Notes: a model not told the origin generated them from the sequence alone. 64,000 bases of DNA from Gloeocapsopsis crepidinum LEGE 06123 (GCF_015207655.1 NZ_JADEWN010000023.1:1-64000); one strand, 5' to 3'. Shown: positions 43,051-53,879, counted from the stretch's first letter. Numbers and translations are program-made.

Positions 43051-44595
43051 TTAAGATTTAGTAAAAGTATATAAATACACAAATGAGCCTTTTTCTTGAA
43101 AAGCGTCAGTTTGCTTACCAAAAGTATTGAGGTAAGATGTTATTCTTTCACTTTCTTGTGCCCAACTACGTACATGAGAAAAGACAATCCAAACTCTTGA
43201 ATAGTTTTTTAATTGGTTTAAATCCTGAATGTATCTTTGCCATTCTAAGTCTGAAATACCTTGTCCATCTTGTTTATCTAAATCATCTATACCCATAATG
43301 TAGTCGTTTACTTGATAACCAAATTTAGGAGCATAGTATTTAAACTGAAATTCTGCTCTTTGATACACATATATAGTGTCGTGCAATTGTTGATGTTCTT
43401 TAATATAAGCAATAACTGGTCTAATTTCCTGCTTTTCATATGGTTGAATAACTAGGTATATGCTAGTACCTATTGGAGGAACGAGTAGTAATATTAAAAC
43501 TAATGTGCCTATTATTGCTAACTTTGTCGAACGAGTTTTTTGTTTAATTCTTGCTATTCCCTCGCTAATGATTAAAATGAAAAATGGTGTTAAAAATAAT
43601 ACTAATCTGCCATCAAAAGGATAAAGTTTTAAGTAAGCTACTGATAAAGTAACAACGATTGGCAATAGCAATAGCATTAAAGTTTTTTGTTTTGTTTTAA
43701 TTAATGTAGAAAGACCTACAAAGAAAGCAAAAATAGCAATTCCCAAAAAAATATCTGGAAAACCTAAAGGTTTGTGAAAAAACTCCCAAAATGTTCTTAA
43801 CAACCACGAAAAGTCTAAAAAAGATGTTGGAAATGTTCCGCGGCTTTCCCAAGAATTTATTAGAGTTGTTTGGTTAGTTAAAGCTTGTAGTGAAACAAAA
43901 TACGATATAATAAAGCTAATTGCCCAAAATAGATACACTAGTATAAGTTTTAAAGTCTGAGTGACTTGCTGGTTTATTAGTGTAATTAAAATATGGGCGA
44001 TGCCAATCCCTGTTAAAACAAAAATAACTGGATGGGAAAACCAAATTGTAGTAGCACCTAAAAGGGCATAACTTACAATCCGTTTTAGATTCAAATTAGT
44101 GCGATTCAAGTTAACTAAAAGTAAACACAAAAGTATTGCGATCGCAACATCACTCGAATACTGTTTAACTTCCGTAGCGTAGTAAACAATAATATGTAAG
44201 CTAGCAAACAGTGCCAAAGCAATAGTAGTTGCCAAAGGTTGTAAGCATCGTTTAGCTAGTTGATAAAAAACAAATAAAGAAATAATTGCTGATAAGAAAG
44301 GAAATAGCCTTAAAGAGTATTCAGAATTGCCTAACACTTGAGTTATGAGTTTTTCTACATATAAAAAACCAATCGGTGCGGCTTGATCGTAATCTAAAGG
44401 CTGGAGTAATTCAGCATAGGAACGATTGACAATATTTAAGGCAAGTGCAGCTTCATCGTTCCATAAAGAGCGATTGTAGAGATATTGCACTAAGCGAACA
44501 AAAGTCCCAAAAGCAATAATAACCCAGGGTAATCTTTGGGGTGAAAACAAAGATTTGTAAAAGGTTAAGTAAGATTCTTTGCCCATTTTACTCAA
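43051..44595 (-). CDS. ArnT/PMT-like glycosyltransferase (GT39 superfamily)
   Basis: 514 residues, about 11-12 helices. The first periplasmic loop has SLWNDEAALALNIV (acidic NDEA motif, analogous to the DE of PMT/ArnT catalytic loops) and LLQPLDYDQAAPIGFLYVEK. It probably moves a sugar from a polyprenyl-phosphate donor, supplied by the GT2 of the same cluster, to an extracellular acceptor. It starts 14 bp after the flippase-like gene, so they are co-transcribed. Confidence 0.8.
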   Translation of the reverse strand: MSKMGKESYLTFYKSLFSPQRLPWVIIAFGTFVRLVQYLYNRSLWNDEAALALNIVNRSYAELLQPLDYDQAAPIGFLYVEKLITQVLGNSEYSLRLFPFLSAIISLFVFYQLAKRCLQPLATTIALALFASLHIIVYYATEVKQYSSDVAIAILLCLLLVNLNRTNLNLKRIVSYALLGATTIWFSHPVIFVLTGIGIAHILITLINQQVTQTLKLILVYLFWAISFIISYFVSLQALTNQTTLINSWESRGTFPTSFLDFSWLLRTFWEFFHKPLGFPDIFLGIAIFAFFVGLSTLIKTKQKTLMLLLLPIVVTLSVAYLKLYPFDGRLVLFLTPFFILIISEGIARIKQKTRSTKLAIIGTLVLILLLVPPIGTSIYLVIQPYEKQEIRPVIAYIKEHQQLHDTIYVYQRAEFQFKYYAPKFGYQVNDYIMGIDDLDKQDGQGISDLEWQRYIQDLNQLKNYSRVWIVFSHVRSWAQESERITSYLNTFGKQTDAFQEKGSFVYLYTFTKS

Positions 44596-44609
44596 TTAAA
44601 AATCACGAG

Positions 44610-45572
44610 TTAATAACGGATAGATTGCTTTCCATTTCGGATAGTTTGTAGCATTGTCAAATATTGTCCTAGAAAAGGTAAACCAGCGATCGCTGGTATA
44701 ATATATCGTGAAGTACACAGTAGTCCTAAAGCTGCGGCTGTCGGTGCATTAAAATAAGGTTGGTAGAATACAATCAGGGCAGCATCACGGGTTCCCACTC
44801 CGGCAAAAGTTAAAGGTAATAGCCCTGCCAAAATTGCTAAAGGGGATAATGCTAGATTAGCCAAAAAAGGTGTCCAAGCGTTGATAGCAAAAATAAAAAA
44901 CCAGATTTGTAATAAATGTAAAAACCAAATAAATATAGAAGTTGTAACTATTAGCAACAAGTGAGTGCGATCGCGCCAAAAGTAATTATGCATTTGCCCC
45001 CAAGAGGACTGTAGTTTTGCTAGCTTTGAGCTAAGTTTAGGTAGAATAAATTTACCAACATCAAAAAAAACTTGTGCAAATTGTTGCGAAGCAAGTAACA
45101 TTACACCAAAAAATAATCCTAAGCTAACACTAGCTGTCATTACCCAAAATAACCAATTTTGTTGTGAGTAAAATAGCAAGCCAAATACACACCATAAAAG
45201 TAGTGAAAGCAGATCGCAAGCTTTTTCAAAAACTACCAAAGATAAGGATAGTGAACTACTTATTTGCCCTCGTTCTTTCATAAAAAAAGCTTTAGCAATA
45301 TCTCCCATTTTTGATGGTAAAACCATATTTAAGACACTTGCTGCTAGAATTAAACGAATTGCTTCACCAAATCCTAATCGTTTGTCTATAGGCATGAGCT
45401 GTTGCAGTCGCCATGAAGTAAGGAGAGTTAAGGGAACAACCATGCTCAAACTAATTACCAGCCACCAAACATTGCTATTTTGTAAAACTTGCAATAATTG
45501 AGGAAAGTCAATTTTCCAATAAATAATTCCAAGGATGAAAAGGCTAACACAGATAGAAAAAAATCTTTTCAT
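44610..45572 (-). CDS. Flippase-like membrane protein (UPF0104/YbhN, LPG-synthase TM type)
   Basis: 320 residues, about seven to eight helices. Characteristic features are SWRLQQLMPIDKRLGFGEAI, then NMVLPSKMGDIAKAFFMKER and GVGTRDAALIVFY, the conserved motifs of the lysylphosphatidylglycerol-synthase N-terminal membrane domain; the aminoacyl-transferase half is missing. Such lone domains are often next to polyprenyl-sugar synthases and are thought to act in lipid-linked sugar translocation. The middle gene of the minus-strand cluster, 33 bp after the toroid-protein gene. Confidence 0.82.
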   Translation of the reverse strand: MKRFFSICVSLFILGIIYWKIDFPQLLQVLQNSNVWWLVISLSMVVPLTLLTSWRLQQLMPIDKRLGFGEAIRLILAASVLNMVLPSKMGDIAKAFFMKERGQISSSLSLSLVVFEKACDLLSLLLWCVFGLLFYSQQNWLFWVMTASVSLGLFFGVMLLASQQFAQVFFDVGKFILPKLSSKLAKLQSSWGQMHNYFWRDRTHLLLIVTTSIFIWFLHLLQIWFFIFAINAWTPFLANLALSPLAILAGLLPLTFAGVGTRDAALIVFYQPYFNAPTAAALGLLCTSRYIIPAIAGLPFLGQYLTMLQTIRNGKQSIRY

Positions 45573-45605
45573 TAAAGTAAATTGAAATAAATATACTTAT
45601 CTAAA

Positions 45606-47213
45606 TCAAAAATAACGCTCTATCTTTAATGCTTCTCCAACAGACAGTGTTCTAACTTTTGGTGTTAAATTTATCCACGGTTGTAATTGATTTAGTTGAA
45701 ATGTACGACTCATAACAACATAAATTGAAGTTTGATCTCCACTAATGCCAGCATGAATGACGTTATGCCATGTTTGAGTATGCACTTCATCAGTCACGCA
45801 CCATTTTCCTTGACTCCAGCGTAATTTTCGCATGAAGTAAAAAGGAGCATTTTGTTTGCCTGTGATTAGCATATTTTGTAGTAACTTACGAATTAAGTTA
45901 GGAAAAAAGCGTCCAAAAGTGAGCATGACAATACGTAAAATCAGTAAGTTTAACGGTGTCATCTGCTTTTGCTTTGCCCAACCCATAGCACCAGCGATTG
46001 TTATCTCTTCGTCGTTGATATTAATGTTATAAGTATCAATGAGATGAGCAACACAGTTTTTGAGTTTACCTTTGACTTCAACTTGGAATGAAATCTGCGT
46101 ATCTGATACAACTAATTGATTGTTGCGAAATAGTTTAAATACCCCTCCTTTGTTTAGGGCTAAATATAACTCTGTATTTTCGCGGCGTTCAATTAAAATT
46201 TTTGCTTCTTTGAGCCAGACTCGTCCTTGAGGGTGTACCATTGGTGCGGGGCGCTGTGGGACAAAATCACGCCATGCTAATAAATAATTCCACGTATGAT
46301 GTCCAATAATATGATCGTCGGCATAACAAGGTGCTAGTCCTTTGGCAAGTCCTTCTAAAAAGCGATCGCTGACTTGTAAAGCTTCTGGCATCCAGTGCCC
46401 AATAACCTCAAAACCGTGGGGAAAGAAATTATAAGTATTGCGACTCGTGTATTCTCCACCATAAGAACCATCAGGATGAACAAACTGTGCTGCTAAGTTT
46501 ACAGCTTTGATCAGTGCTTCTTTTAACCGCACCTCAGGCTGGAGTTGATAAATTCTTGCTAAGCAGGAAATTGTCATGGTATGGTAGCCAGGATCGCAGC
46601 CTTCGTATTCTTGAAACCATCCTTCAGAACTTTGCCACGATAATACGAGTTCTAAACGTTGAGCGATCGCCTGACGCCACCGAGATGTTTGGAATAACTC
46701 AGAAAGTCGCAATAAACATAGTGTAATTAACGCTTGATGATTGCTTAATTGCCCACTTTCTTGATAATTTGCTAACCAATCTGCCCGCCGCGAAAAAAAA
46801 TGCAATAGTGTAGGATTCTCTAACCCTAGTTGCGTGTAACTCTCAATGCAAGCTAGTAATGAAAAAGCGGCAGCCCCACTCGCACGTTCGTAAGGAAAGT
46901 AATCGTCGCAAGAACCGTCACGGTGCGCGCTTTGTGCAGCATAAATAATTCCTGCTTTTACCCAATCGCGAATAACTTGCTGATGGTAGAAAGGATTTTC
47001 TAGTGTATTTGTACTGTAAGCTAAGGCAAGCGGTAACACAAATTCCTGTGCCATGCCGCTAGGAAAGTCAATAATTTTGTAGTGCCAAAAGTTACGATCG
47101 AAGCAGCCATAAGTTGGGCTATGTGGATTGCGATCAAGTAATGTCAAAATTTTAGGAATATTAGCCAAAGCACTACGGGCAAATAAATCACGGTGAGACA
47201 TAATTAGTTGCAA
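45606..47213 (-). CDS. Alpha/alpha-toroid protein with C-terminal beta region (putative glycan-active)
   Basis: 535 residues. The N-terminal ~340 residues are helical repeats with aromatic Gly/Trp motifs (WVKAGIIYAAQSAHRDGSCD, WQSSEGWFQEYEG, FVHPDGSYGGEYTSRNTYNF) as in (alpha/alpha)6 toroids of polysaccharide lyases and hydrolases. The C-terminal ~190 residues are strand-rich. A WHYK motif and several His/Tyr/Asp in GHHTWNYLLAWRDF are possible active-site elements. There is no signal peptide, so a cytoplasmic side role is possible. Not assigned to a named family. Cluster context supports modification of an exported glycan. Confidence 0.6.
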   Translation of the reverse strand: MQLIMSHRDLFARSALANIPKILTLLDRNPHSPTYGCFDRNFWHYKIIDFPSGMAQEFVLPLALAYSTNTLENPFYHQQVIRDWVKAGIIYAAQSAHRDGSCDDYFPYERASGAAAFSLLACIESYTQLGLENPTLLHFFSRRADWLANYQESGQLSNHQALITLCLLRLSELFQTSRWRQAIAQRLELVLSWQSSEGWFQEYEGCDPGYHTMTISCLARIYQLQPEVRLKEALIKAVNLAAQFVHPDGSYGGEYTSRNTYNFFPHGFEVIGHWMPEALQVSDRFLEGLAKGLAPCYADDHIIGHHTWNYLLAWRDFVPQRPAPMVHPQGRVWLKEAKILIERRENTELYLALNKGGVFKLFRNNQLVVSDTQISFQVEVKGKLKNCVAHLIDTYNININDEEITIAGAMGWAKQKQMTPLNLLILRIVMLTFGRFFPNLIRKLLQNMLITGKQNAPFYFMRKLRWSQGKWCVTDEVHTQTWHNVIHAGISGDQTSIYVVMSRTFQLNQLQPWINLTPKVRTLSVGEALKIERYF

Positions 47214-47281
47214 TTTATAGTACTAGAAAAAAGATTTGTACTTATACCAATTAAAAGTTGCAGCAAATCATAATTCTCCAC

Positions 47282-48271
47282 TCACCCCTCACCCCTCTTC
47301 TCTGCATCAATCCGCCGCATCCGTAACTGAACTTCTTCTACTAGTCTGCGATTTGCTGCCATTAAGTCTGCAACTAAACCAAACATCCACAGCTGAAAAC
47401 CAATCAAAATTAAGATAGCTGCAAGAATTAAACTTGGTACTCGCGTACGTGTAGAAGTTTCAAAGAAAAAGAATAGTAACCAACGAATTCCTAACAAAAC
47501 TCCAACACTAAATGGCAGGCTACCCAAAATGAGGAAAAAGCGCAGTGGTTGATAAATCATGAAAATCCGCAGAATAGTAAAAAGCGATCGCACAACATAC
47601 CTCGGCGTACTTTTAACCAACCGTGAGGGGCGCATGACTGGGTTAGTGTGAATTGGTACTGACGCGATCGCAATACCTTTTTGCCCAGCTTGAATAATTG
47701 TTTCTAATGTATAGGTATAGTTATTAAATACATTAAGTTGTAAAGCAGCTTCTCGGCTAAATGCGCGAAAACCACTCGGTGCATCAGGAACTTTAGTGTT
47801 ACTGGCAATTTGAACTACCCAACTACCTAATTTTTGCAACAGTTTTTTAGATAAAGAAAACTGTTTAGTTTGCCAAATTGGTCTAGCACCAACAACAATT
47901 TCTGCTTGATGTAACAAAATTGGCTGAATTAGTCTAGGAATATCTGTAGCACAGTATTGATTATCTGCATCAGTATTGACAATAATATCTGCCCCAGCTT
48001 TGAGACTAGTTTCTAAACCTGCCATGAAAGCTTTGGCTAATCCTTGATTTGTTGGAAAATGAACAATATGATCGACGCCATTAGTTTTAGCTACTTCAAG
48101 AGTGCGATCGCGACTGCCATCATCGATCACCAACCACTCAATACAATCAATCCCAGGTAACTTGCGGGGCAGGGCTGCAAGCGTTATTCCAAGCGTGCGT
48201 TCTTCGTTATAACAAGGAATTTGAATAATTAATTTAACCATTGTCGATTGCATGCAGCTTTCCTTGAGCAA
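47282..48271 (-). CDS. GT2 polyprenyl-phosphate glycosyltransferase, membrane anchored
   Basis: 329 residues: IIQIPCYNEERTLGITLAAL, VIDDGSRDRT, the donor-site NTDADNQYCATDIPRL and RPSRLVKSTPRYVVRS, then two helices near 245-268 and 285-310. It resembles DPM-type synthases, giving a lipid-linked sugar. Probably the first gene of the five-gene minus-strand glycan cluster, 68 bp ahead of the toroid gene. An ATG at 48256, five residues in, is an alternative start. Confidence 0.85.
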   Translation of the reverse strand: MLKESCMQSTMVKLIIQIPCYNEERTLGITLAALPRKLPGIDCIEWLVIDDGSRDRTLEVAKTNGVDHIVHFPTNQGLAKAFMAGLETSLKAGADIIVNTDADNQYCATDIPRLIQPILLHQAEIVVGARPIWQTKQFSLSKKLLQKLGSWVVQIASNTKVPDAPSGFRAFSREAALQLNVFNNYTYTLETIIQAGQKGIAIASVPIHTNPVMRPSRLVKSTPRYVVRSLFTILRIFMIYQPLRFFLILGSLPFSVGVLLGIRWLLFFFFETSTRTRVPSLILAAILILIGFQLWMFGLVADLMAANRRLVEEVQLRMRRIDAEKRGEG

Positions 48272-48360
48272 GGGGCAAATATTGCACCTACTCGCAGATC
48301 TTGGATGGAGCTAAATTGTATAGCAAGCTCCACCCTATCAGTTATAGAATTAATAACAAT

Positions 48361-50055
48361 TCAAGAAATAGTCTGTGTGATATCTGTATCGACTAATAGT
48401 GTTGCACTACCGGATGTGTAGCGATTGTACGCAATACCATTAACTGTACTTGTATCAACAAGCCATCCTTGTCCTGTGGAAGTGACAGCATCACCTGCAT
48501 TCCCTTTAACGATGAGTTGATTTGTCGTATTTGATAAATCCAACAAATCGAACCGCGTTAGCTTTAGGCTATTATTTCCCGTACCCGTTAAATCGATAAT
48601 TTCAATTCCTTTAATTCTGTCGTTGGGCAAAGTCGTCAAGTCAACAAAAATACCACTCACGTCTACAGCTAAAGCATCTGTCCCAGCGCCTCCATCTAGG
48701 CGTTTATCAATAGCACCAAAGCTAAGAGTATCATTGCCTGCGCCACCATAAAGCTCATCAACACCCCTACCTCCGATCAACCTATCATTACCTTGTTCGC
48801 CAATGAGAATATCATCACCATCACCACCAATCAAAGTATCATTACCTGTTAGTCCCTGGAGCGTGTCGTTACCTGCTTTGCCATCAAGGATATTATTAAG
48901 ACTGTTACCAGCGATCGCATTATTTAAACTATTACCATTGCCTGTTGTTGCATCATTCAACAAAACTAGGTTTTCAAAGTTGTTGAACAGCGTGTAATCG
49001 TAGGAAGCATAAATAGTATCTGTTCCCGCGTTTGCTGTTTCTCCGACACTTGCGGTAAGGACAACCTCGTACGGAAATCCGTTAAAAGGATCGTAGGCTG
49101 TAACAATCTCTCGACTAACAAAATAAGTGTCGTCACCAACACCTCCTTGAAGAGAACCATACGAGTAACCGTATAGTGTATCGTTACCACTACCTCCGTA
49201 CAAAACGCAATTCACATCAGCGTACAAAACATCATCACCGCTACCTCCATACAAAATGTCTTCATCTTGAGAGTAGTTGTAACCATTGAACAATCGACTG
49301 TAACTGTGTGCGTAGAGAGTATCGTTACCATCACCGCCATAGAGAATATCATCTCCAAGGTATATTAAACCAGAGCCAAAATTGATAATATCGTTGCCAG
49401 CACCACCGATCAGGGTATTGTTGCTGAAATTACCTGTAATTGAGTTGTTCAGGTTATTTCCTATTCCTGTTATTGCTCGCCCTTGTAAAATTAAATTTTC
49501 TACGTTTGCACTTAATTGGTAGTTAGTATACGCAAAAACAGTATCTATCCCTGCGTTGGCTGCTTCAATAATTTCGTCATCAAATTGATCGCCTACGATA
49601 TATGTATCGTCGCCATCACCACCATAAAGAAAATCTGTAGCAGAATCACCAAGGTAATAGTTGTTTTCTACATAGACAGTGCCAGCGTTGAGAGTGTCAT
49701 TGCCATCACCGCCATACAAAATATCGCTACCATCATCTCCACCTAAACCATCATTTCCCGCACCTCCGGATAAAACATCATTGCCATCACCTCCACTCAA
49801 AACATCATTACCTATACCTCCATCGAGGGTGTCGTTAGCACCTGGTAAAAAAACATCAGGGTTGTTATTTACTCCACCAAATAAAGTATCATTACCATGA
49901 CCTCCCTCTAAGTAGTCATTACCAACTCCGCCATCGAGAAAGTCATTACCAGCCAATCCCAAAAGTCTATCGTTACCGGCAAATCCAAAAATTGAATCTG
50001 CAAATCGAGTGCCAGTAAGTGTATCGTTACTAGGTGTACCTTTAACGGTTGCCAT
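48361..50055 (-). CDS. RTX-type calcium-binding repeat protein
   Basis: 564 residues made mostly of GGxGxDxLx nonapeptide repeats (for example GGVGNDYLEGGHGNDTLFGG, GGDGNDVLSGGAGNDGL), forming Ca2+-loaded parallel beta rolls. It has no N-terminal signal peptide, as expected for type I secretion, and starts MATVKGTPSNDTLTG. Interspersed are longer VENLILQGRAITGIGNN units seen in many cyanobacterial RTX proteins. No toxin or enzyme domain is visible. It sits 90 bp upstream of, and on the same strand as, the glycan cluster, so a surface-layer or matrix role is plausible. Confidence 0.88.
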   Translation of the reverse strand: MATVKGTPSNDTLTGTRFADSIFGFAGNDRLLGLAGNDFLDGGVGNDYLEGGHGNDTLFGGVNNNPDVFLPGANDTLDGGIGNDVLSGGDGNDVLSGGAGNDGLGGDDGSDILYGGDGNDTLNAGTVYVENNYYLGDSATDFLYGGDGDDTYIVGDQFDDEIIEAANAGIDTVFAYTNYQLSANVENLILQGRAITGIGNNLNNSITGNFSNNTLIGGAGNDIINFGSGLIYLGDDILYGGDGNDTLYAHSYSRLFNGYNYSQDEDILYGGSGDDVLYADVNCVLYGGSGNDTLYGYSYGSLQGGVGDDTYFVSREIVTAYDPFNGFPYEVVLTASVGETANAGTDTIYASYDYTLFNNFENLVLLNDATTGNGNSLNNAIAGNSLNNILDGKAGNDTLQGLTGNDTLIGGDGDDILIGEQGNDRLIGGRGVDELYGGAGNDTLSFGAIDKRLDGGAGTDALAVDVSGIFVDLTTLPNDRIKGIEIIDLTGTGNNSLKLTRFDLLDLSNTTNQLIVKGNAGDAVTSTGQGWLVDTSTVNGIAYNRYTSGSATLLVDTDITQTIS

Positions 50056-50313
50056 AAGTTTTCTGACCTAAATATTAGTAGAAATACGGTTAAATTTTGA
50101 TCAAAAAATTCTCTACTTTTTGTGGAAAAATAGAGATAGTTGACGTTAACTTAAAAAAATATATTCCTCAAAGTTGTTGCTTTGAGCTTAAGTTATAAGG
50201 GACTTTTAGAATAAAAATTTTATATAAAGAGAATGAGAAATTGTAAGCTAAATTAAAGATTTAGCAAAGAAGAATAACACTTAAATTAATTACGTGTATG
50301 CAGTAGAAGAATA

Positions 50314-50787
50314 CTAAATATCAGCAGGATTGAGGTGCATCATAGCCCAAGTAGTATATGTACCAATTGGACTCCACAGTAGATACGGTACAAGTAACAG
50401 TGCTGCCCAACCAGAAATTGGTAAGACAGTGAGTGCTAATAAAAGACCGATCATTGCACCAGTACCACCGATAATAGTTCCCACTTTGAGGCTGCGCGTT
50501 CTAAACATGACTGGAGTGTAAGCAACAGTCACAACTTCTAGTACTAAATAAAACCCCATTAATAGCCAAGTAAAATTAGCACCAGGATTGGCTTCCCAAA
50601 CAAGATATGCTGACCAAGCACCACAGATAAAAATAATAGTCCAAATAACGGGAATTAATGGTTCAAACGTCAACCATCCAGGACGACGCAATCGTTTGAA
50701 CCATCGGCGATCGCCTTTCGTAAAAAAATTAGCAGCAAGCGCAACAAGAAAAGCTACAGCCCCAATTACCATCCAAGACCTAATCAT
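50314..50787 (-). CDS. tspO: TspO/MBR (tryptophan-rich sensory) protein
   Basis: 157 residues, five membrane helices. Family features are the W-rich KRLRRPGWLTFEPLIPVIWT loop (ligand region), GAWSAYLVWEA, and PYLLWSPIGTYTTWAMMHLN at the end. TspO proteins bind porphyrins and related tetrapyrroles and modulate stress responses in photosynthetic bacteria. Single gene between the RTX gene and ispH on the same strand. Confidence 0.88.
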   Translation of the reverse strand: MIRSWMVIGAVAFLVALAANFFTKGDRRWFKRLRRPGWLTFEPLIPVIWTIIFICGAWSAYLVWEANPGANFTWLLMGFYLVLEVVTVAYTPVMFRTRSLKVGTIIGGTGAMIGLLLALTVLPISGWAALLLVPYLLWSPIGTYTTWAMMHLNPADI

Positions 50788-50860
50788 ATGCTGCCACTTG
50801 CTCCTCTACGCTGCATCACTATTATCTAGCGATCGTGTCACCTAGAGTACAAAATCAAGC

Positions 50861-52057
50861 TCAACTGCGTTTAATATCAAAGATATTTTGAATAATATCT
50901 GCCACAACTTTATCAGGAGTAGAGGCTCCAGAAGTCACGCCAATTGCGATCGCACCTGCTGGCAGCCAATTTTCAGTCAGTGCTAGATCGCCGCTAAGTT
51001 GTCTGTGTTCTACACGATTTCCTGGACCAATGCGATCGACACTATCAATGTGATATGAAGGAATCTGGCGTTCAACGGCAATTTCTTGCAAGTGTGTCGT
51101 GTTAGAAGAGTTGAAACCGCCAATCACAACCATCAAGTCTAGTTTCTCTTCTACAAGCTCAAACATGGCATCTTGACGTTCTTGAGTTGCATCGCAAATC
51201 GTGTTGAAGCTTTGAAAATGGTCGTTTAACTCGATAGGACCGTATTTTTTCAACATTGTATGCTCGAAAAGTTTACCAATTTGCTCAGTTTCACTTTTCA
51301 ACATGGTCGTTTGGTTAGCAATTCCAACTCGTTCTAAGTCGCGATCAGGGTCAAATCCGGCAGAACAAGCACGACTAAATTTTGCTAAAAATTCGTTTTT
51401 ATCACCGCCATTGAGAATGTAATCAGCAACATACTCAGCCTGTGCCAAGTTCAACACGATCAAATATTTACCTGCAAAAGAACTTGTTGCCAGAGTTTCT
51501 TCGTGGTTGTATTTACCGTGAATAATTGAGGTGTGTTCGCCTTTTTTGTGCTTTTCTACCGTGTTCCAAACTTTGGAAACCCAAGGGCAAGTGGTATCGA
51601 CAATTGTGCAACCTTTGTCATTCAACAATTGCATTTCTTGAACACTTGCACCAAAAGCAGGGAGAATCACAACATCTCCTGATGCAACAATCGAAAAGTC
51701 TTTCTTGCCATCCTCTACAGGAATAAAGCCAACTTGCATTTCCCGCAAACGTTGATTGACTGAAGGATTGTGAATAATTTCGTTGGTAATCCAAATTCTT
51801 TCTTGCGGAAAGTGCTGGCGAGTTTCGTAAGCCATAGCGACAGCACGTTCTACACCCCAGCAAAAACCAAAGGCTTTAGCTAAATAAATTGTGACATCAC
51901 CCTGTTGCAGTGTATAGTTATTCTCGCGAATTTTTTGCACTAAATTGCTTTGATATTCAGATTGTAGCTGCGTGGCGACTTCTACTTGATGTCCAAATCC
52001 TTTGCGGTGGTAATTTTCCGAATGTTGGAGCGATCGCTTAAAAGCTTTTGTATCCAT
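50861..52057 (-). CDS. ispH: 4-hydroxy-3-methylbut-2-enyl diphosphate reductase
   Basis: Last step of the MEP isoprenoid pathway (HMBPP to IPP and DMAPP) with an iron-sulfur cluster. About 398 residues with the cyanobacterial/plant-type N-terminal extension. The three cluster cysteines are in [22 protein letters not shown] and [16 protein letters not shown] 52057 ([20 protein letters not shown]) is the usual cyanobacterial start; an upstream in-frame ATG adds ten residues. Not in an obvious operon. Confidence 0.95.
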   Translation of the reverse strand: MDTKAFKRSLQHSENYHRKGFGHQVEVATQLQSEYQSNLVQKIRENNYTLQQGDVTIYLAKAFGFCWGVERAVAMAYETRQHFPQERIWITNEIIHNPSVNQRLREMQVGFIPVEDGKKDFSIVASGDVVILPAFGASVQEMQLLNDKGCTIVDTTCPWVSKVWNTVEKHKKGEHTSIIHGKYNHEETLATSSFAGKYLIVLNLAQAEYVADYILNGGDKNEFLAKFSRACSAGFDPDRDLERVGIANQTTMLKSETEQIGKLFEHTMLKKYGPIELNDHFQSFNTICDATQERQDAMFELVEEKLDLMVVIGGFNSSNTTHLQEIAVERQIPSYHIDSVDRIGPGNRVEHRQLSGDLALTENWLPAGAIAIGVTSGASTPDKVVADIIQNIFDIKRS

Positions 52058-52184
52058 GCAGGTGTTGCCTCTCGTTTTCTGGAGCATCTCACAGATCGAT
52101 CATACAAATGCTTACACCATTTTGGATTTTGGATTTTAGATTTTGGGTTATTGAGTACTAGAGTAAGCCATCTACCTGTTCAAT

Positions 52185-52209
52185 AAAAAACCGCCGCAGT
52201 GCGACGGTT
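52185..52209 (-). terminator. Rho-independent terminator of amt
   Basis: On the minus strand AACCGTCGC-ACT-GCGGCGGTT (9-bp stem, one T-G wobble) is followed by TTTT. It lies 42 bases after the amt stop. Confidence 0.88.
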
Positions 52210-52250
52210 ATCAACTTATGGAGAAATTACAAGTAGTACGCTAACAAGCC

Positions 52251-53879
52251 TTAGTAAGTACTAGAAACATCGCCTGGACGTCGCGTTCCACCGTAAATAC
52301 TGGGGTCAGCCATTCCACTTGCGTCTGCTTCTTTGAGGAATCCACTATAGGCTTCCATGCCATGTTCAGCAATATCCAGACCTTCAACTTCTTCTTGAGG
52401 TGTAACTCGGATACCTAAAGTCGCTTTTAGGATGTACCAAAAGATAGTTGTAATTAAAACAGTAAAACCACCAACCGAGAGAATACCAATGATTTGTGGC
52501 AATAATCCTCCAAACCCGCCACCAAGCAACAAGCCACGGATTGGACCTGCACCTTCTTCATAAATGTTCAAAGCACCGCCAGGACCTTCGGCAAATAGAC
52601 CAACTGCAAGAGTTCCCCAAATACCGCAAACAAGGTGAACCGAGGTAGCACCCACAGGATCGTCAATGTGGATTTTGTCGAACCAAGTAACGGAGAAGAC
52701 AACAATAACACCAGCAATAAACCCAATTACGGCTGCCCAAGGCAAGCTCACAAATGCACAAGGTGCAGTAATTGCCACTAAACCTGCCAGAATACCATTA
52801 ATAATCATGGATAAGTCAGGCTTGCCAAGGTATGTCCAAGCAACGAGTGTCGCTGCAATACCACCTGTTGAAGCAGCAATATTTGTTGTCAGAGCAATAT
52901 GCGCAATAATGCTGGGACTGACTGCCATTGTAGAGCCAGGATTAAACCCAAACCAACCTAACCACAAAATAAGACAACCCAACATTGCAATACTCATGTT
53001 GTGTCCTGGCATGGCAACTGAAACACCATCTTGGTATTTACCCAAGCGAGGACCTAAGATTGCTGCTCCCATTAACGCTGCCCAACCACCGACAGAGTGA
53101 ACGACGGTTGAACCTGCAAAGTCCCAAAAGCCAGCATCAGCCAACCAACCGCCACCCCAAATCCAGTGACCTGTAATTGGATAAGCGATTCCTACCAGTA
53201 AAAGACTAAAAATCAAAAAGTCAATAAACTTAATACGCTCAGCAACGGCTCCAGAAACGATTGTTGCAGCAGTTCCAGCGAATACCAACTGAAACAAAAA
53301 CTTTGCTCCCAAAGGAACGCCTGTCCAGTTTAAAGCACTAAAAACACCTTGATAGGCATCTCCTGTTGATGGGCTATTATCTGCGCCTGTCAAAAACCAG
53401 CCATTGGTGCCAAAGAAAGCGTTGCCATCACCGAACATCAGGGCAAAGCCGATCGCCCAGAAAGCAACTGTAGATAACGCAAAGACAATCAAGTTTTTGG
53501 CTAGAATATTGACCGCGTTTTTCTGACGACAGAAGCCAGTTTCTAGCATTCCAAAACCAGCGTTCATAAAGAACACCAAAAAAGCAGCAACACACACCCA
53601 TAAAGTGTCTAAGCCTACTCTGAGATCTAGTAAGTCTTGTGTTGTGCGATCGGGACTAGCTGTAGGAGCATCTTGGGCAACAGCAGCATAACCCCAGGCT
53701 AATACAATAAAAATTGACAGCGGAATGCAGGCTCGCCAAGTAGGAGACAGCCGCTTGATTGCCTTCTGCAACTGCGTAAAAAATGTGCTTGTCCTCTCAG
53801 AGGAACTAGCGTACCGACTTGCATACGGTCGCTTTCTATCATTTCTCCATTTCTTTTTGTGCTTTAGTTTTAGCTTCAT
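52251..53879 (-). CDS. amt: Ammonium transporter, Amt family
   Basis: 542 residues: a basic N-terminal region (1-48), a hydrophobic segment ending in AVAQ (about 50-70, probable signal peptide), then eleven helices. Hallmarks include [19 protein letters not shown] (ligand vestibule), [20 protein letters not shown] with the first of the two pore His residues, and GVHAT-like [16 protein letters not shown] with the second. Takes up ammonium under nitrogen limitation. A consensus NtcA box lies about 240 bp upstream, so nitrogen control is likely. The long basic N-terminus may be over-extended; a start nearer the signal segment is possible. Confidence 0.93.
   Translation of the reverse strand: MKLKLKHKKKWRNDRKRPYASRYASSSERTSTFFTQLQKAIKRLSPTWRACIPLSIFIVLAWGYAAVAQDAPTASPDRTTQDLLDLRVGLDTLWVCVAAFLVFFMNAGFGMLETGFCRQKNAVNILAKNLIVFALSTVAFWAIGFALMFGDGNAFFGTNGWFLTGADNSPSTGDAYQGVFSALNWTGVPLGAKFLFQLVFAGTAATIVSGAVAERIKFIDFLIFSLLLVGIAYPITGHWIWGGGWLADAGFWDFAGSTVVHSVGGWAALMGAAILGPRLGKYQDGVSVAMPGHNMSIAMLGCLILWLGWFGFNPGSTMAVSPSIIAHIALTTNIAASTGGIAATLVAWTYLGKPDLSMIINGILAGLVAITAPCAFVSLPWAAVIGFIAGVIVVFSVTWFDKIHIDDPVGATSVHLVCGIWGTLAVGLFAEGPGGALNIYEEGAGPIRGLLLGGGFGGLLPQIIGILSVGGFTVLITTIFWYILKATLGIRVTPQEEVEGLDIAEHGMEAYSGFLKEADASGMADPSIYGGTRRPGDVSSTY

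Noticed and set aside
48361-50055. Dense short direct repeats resembling a repeat array or CRISPR
   Set aside because: They are in frame, encode GGxGxD RTX nonapeptides, vary in third positions and have no constant repeat with unique spacers.
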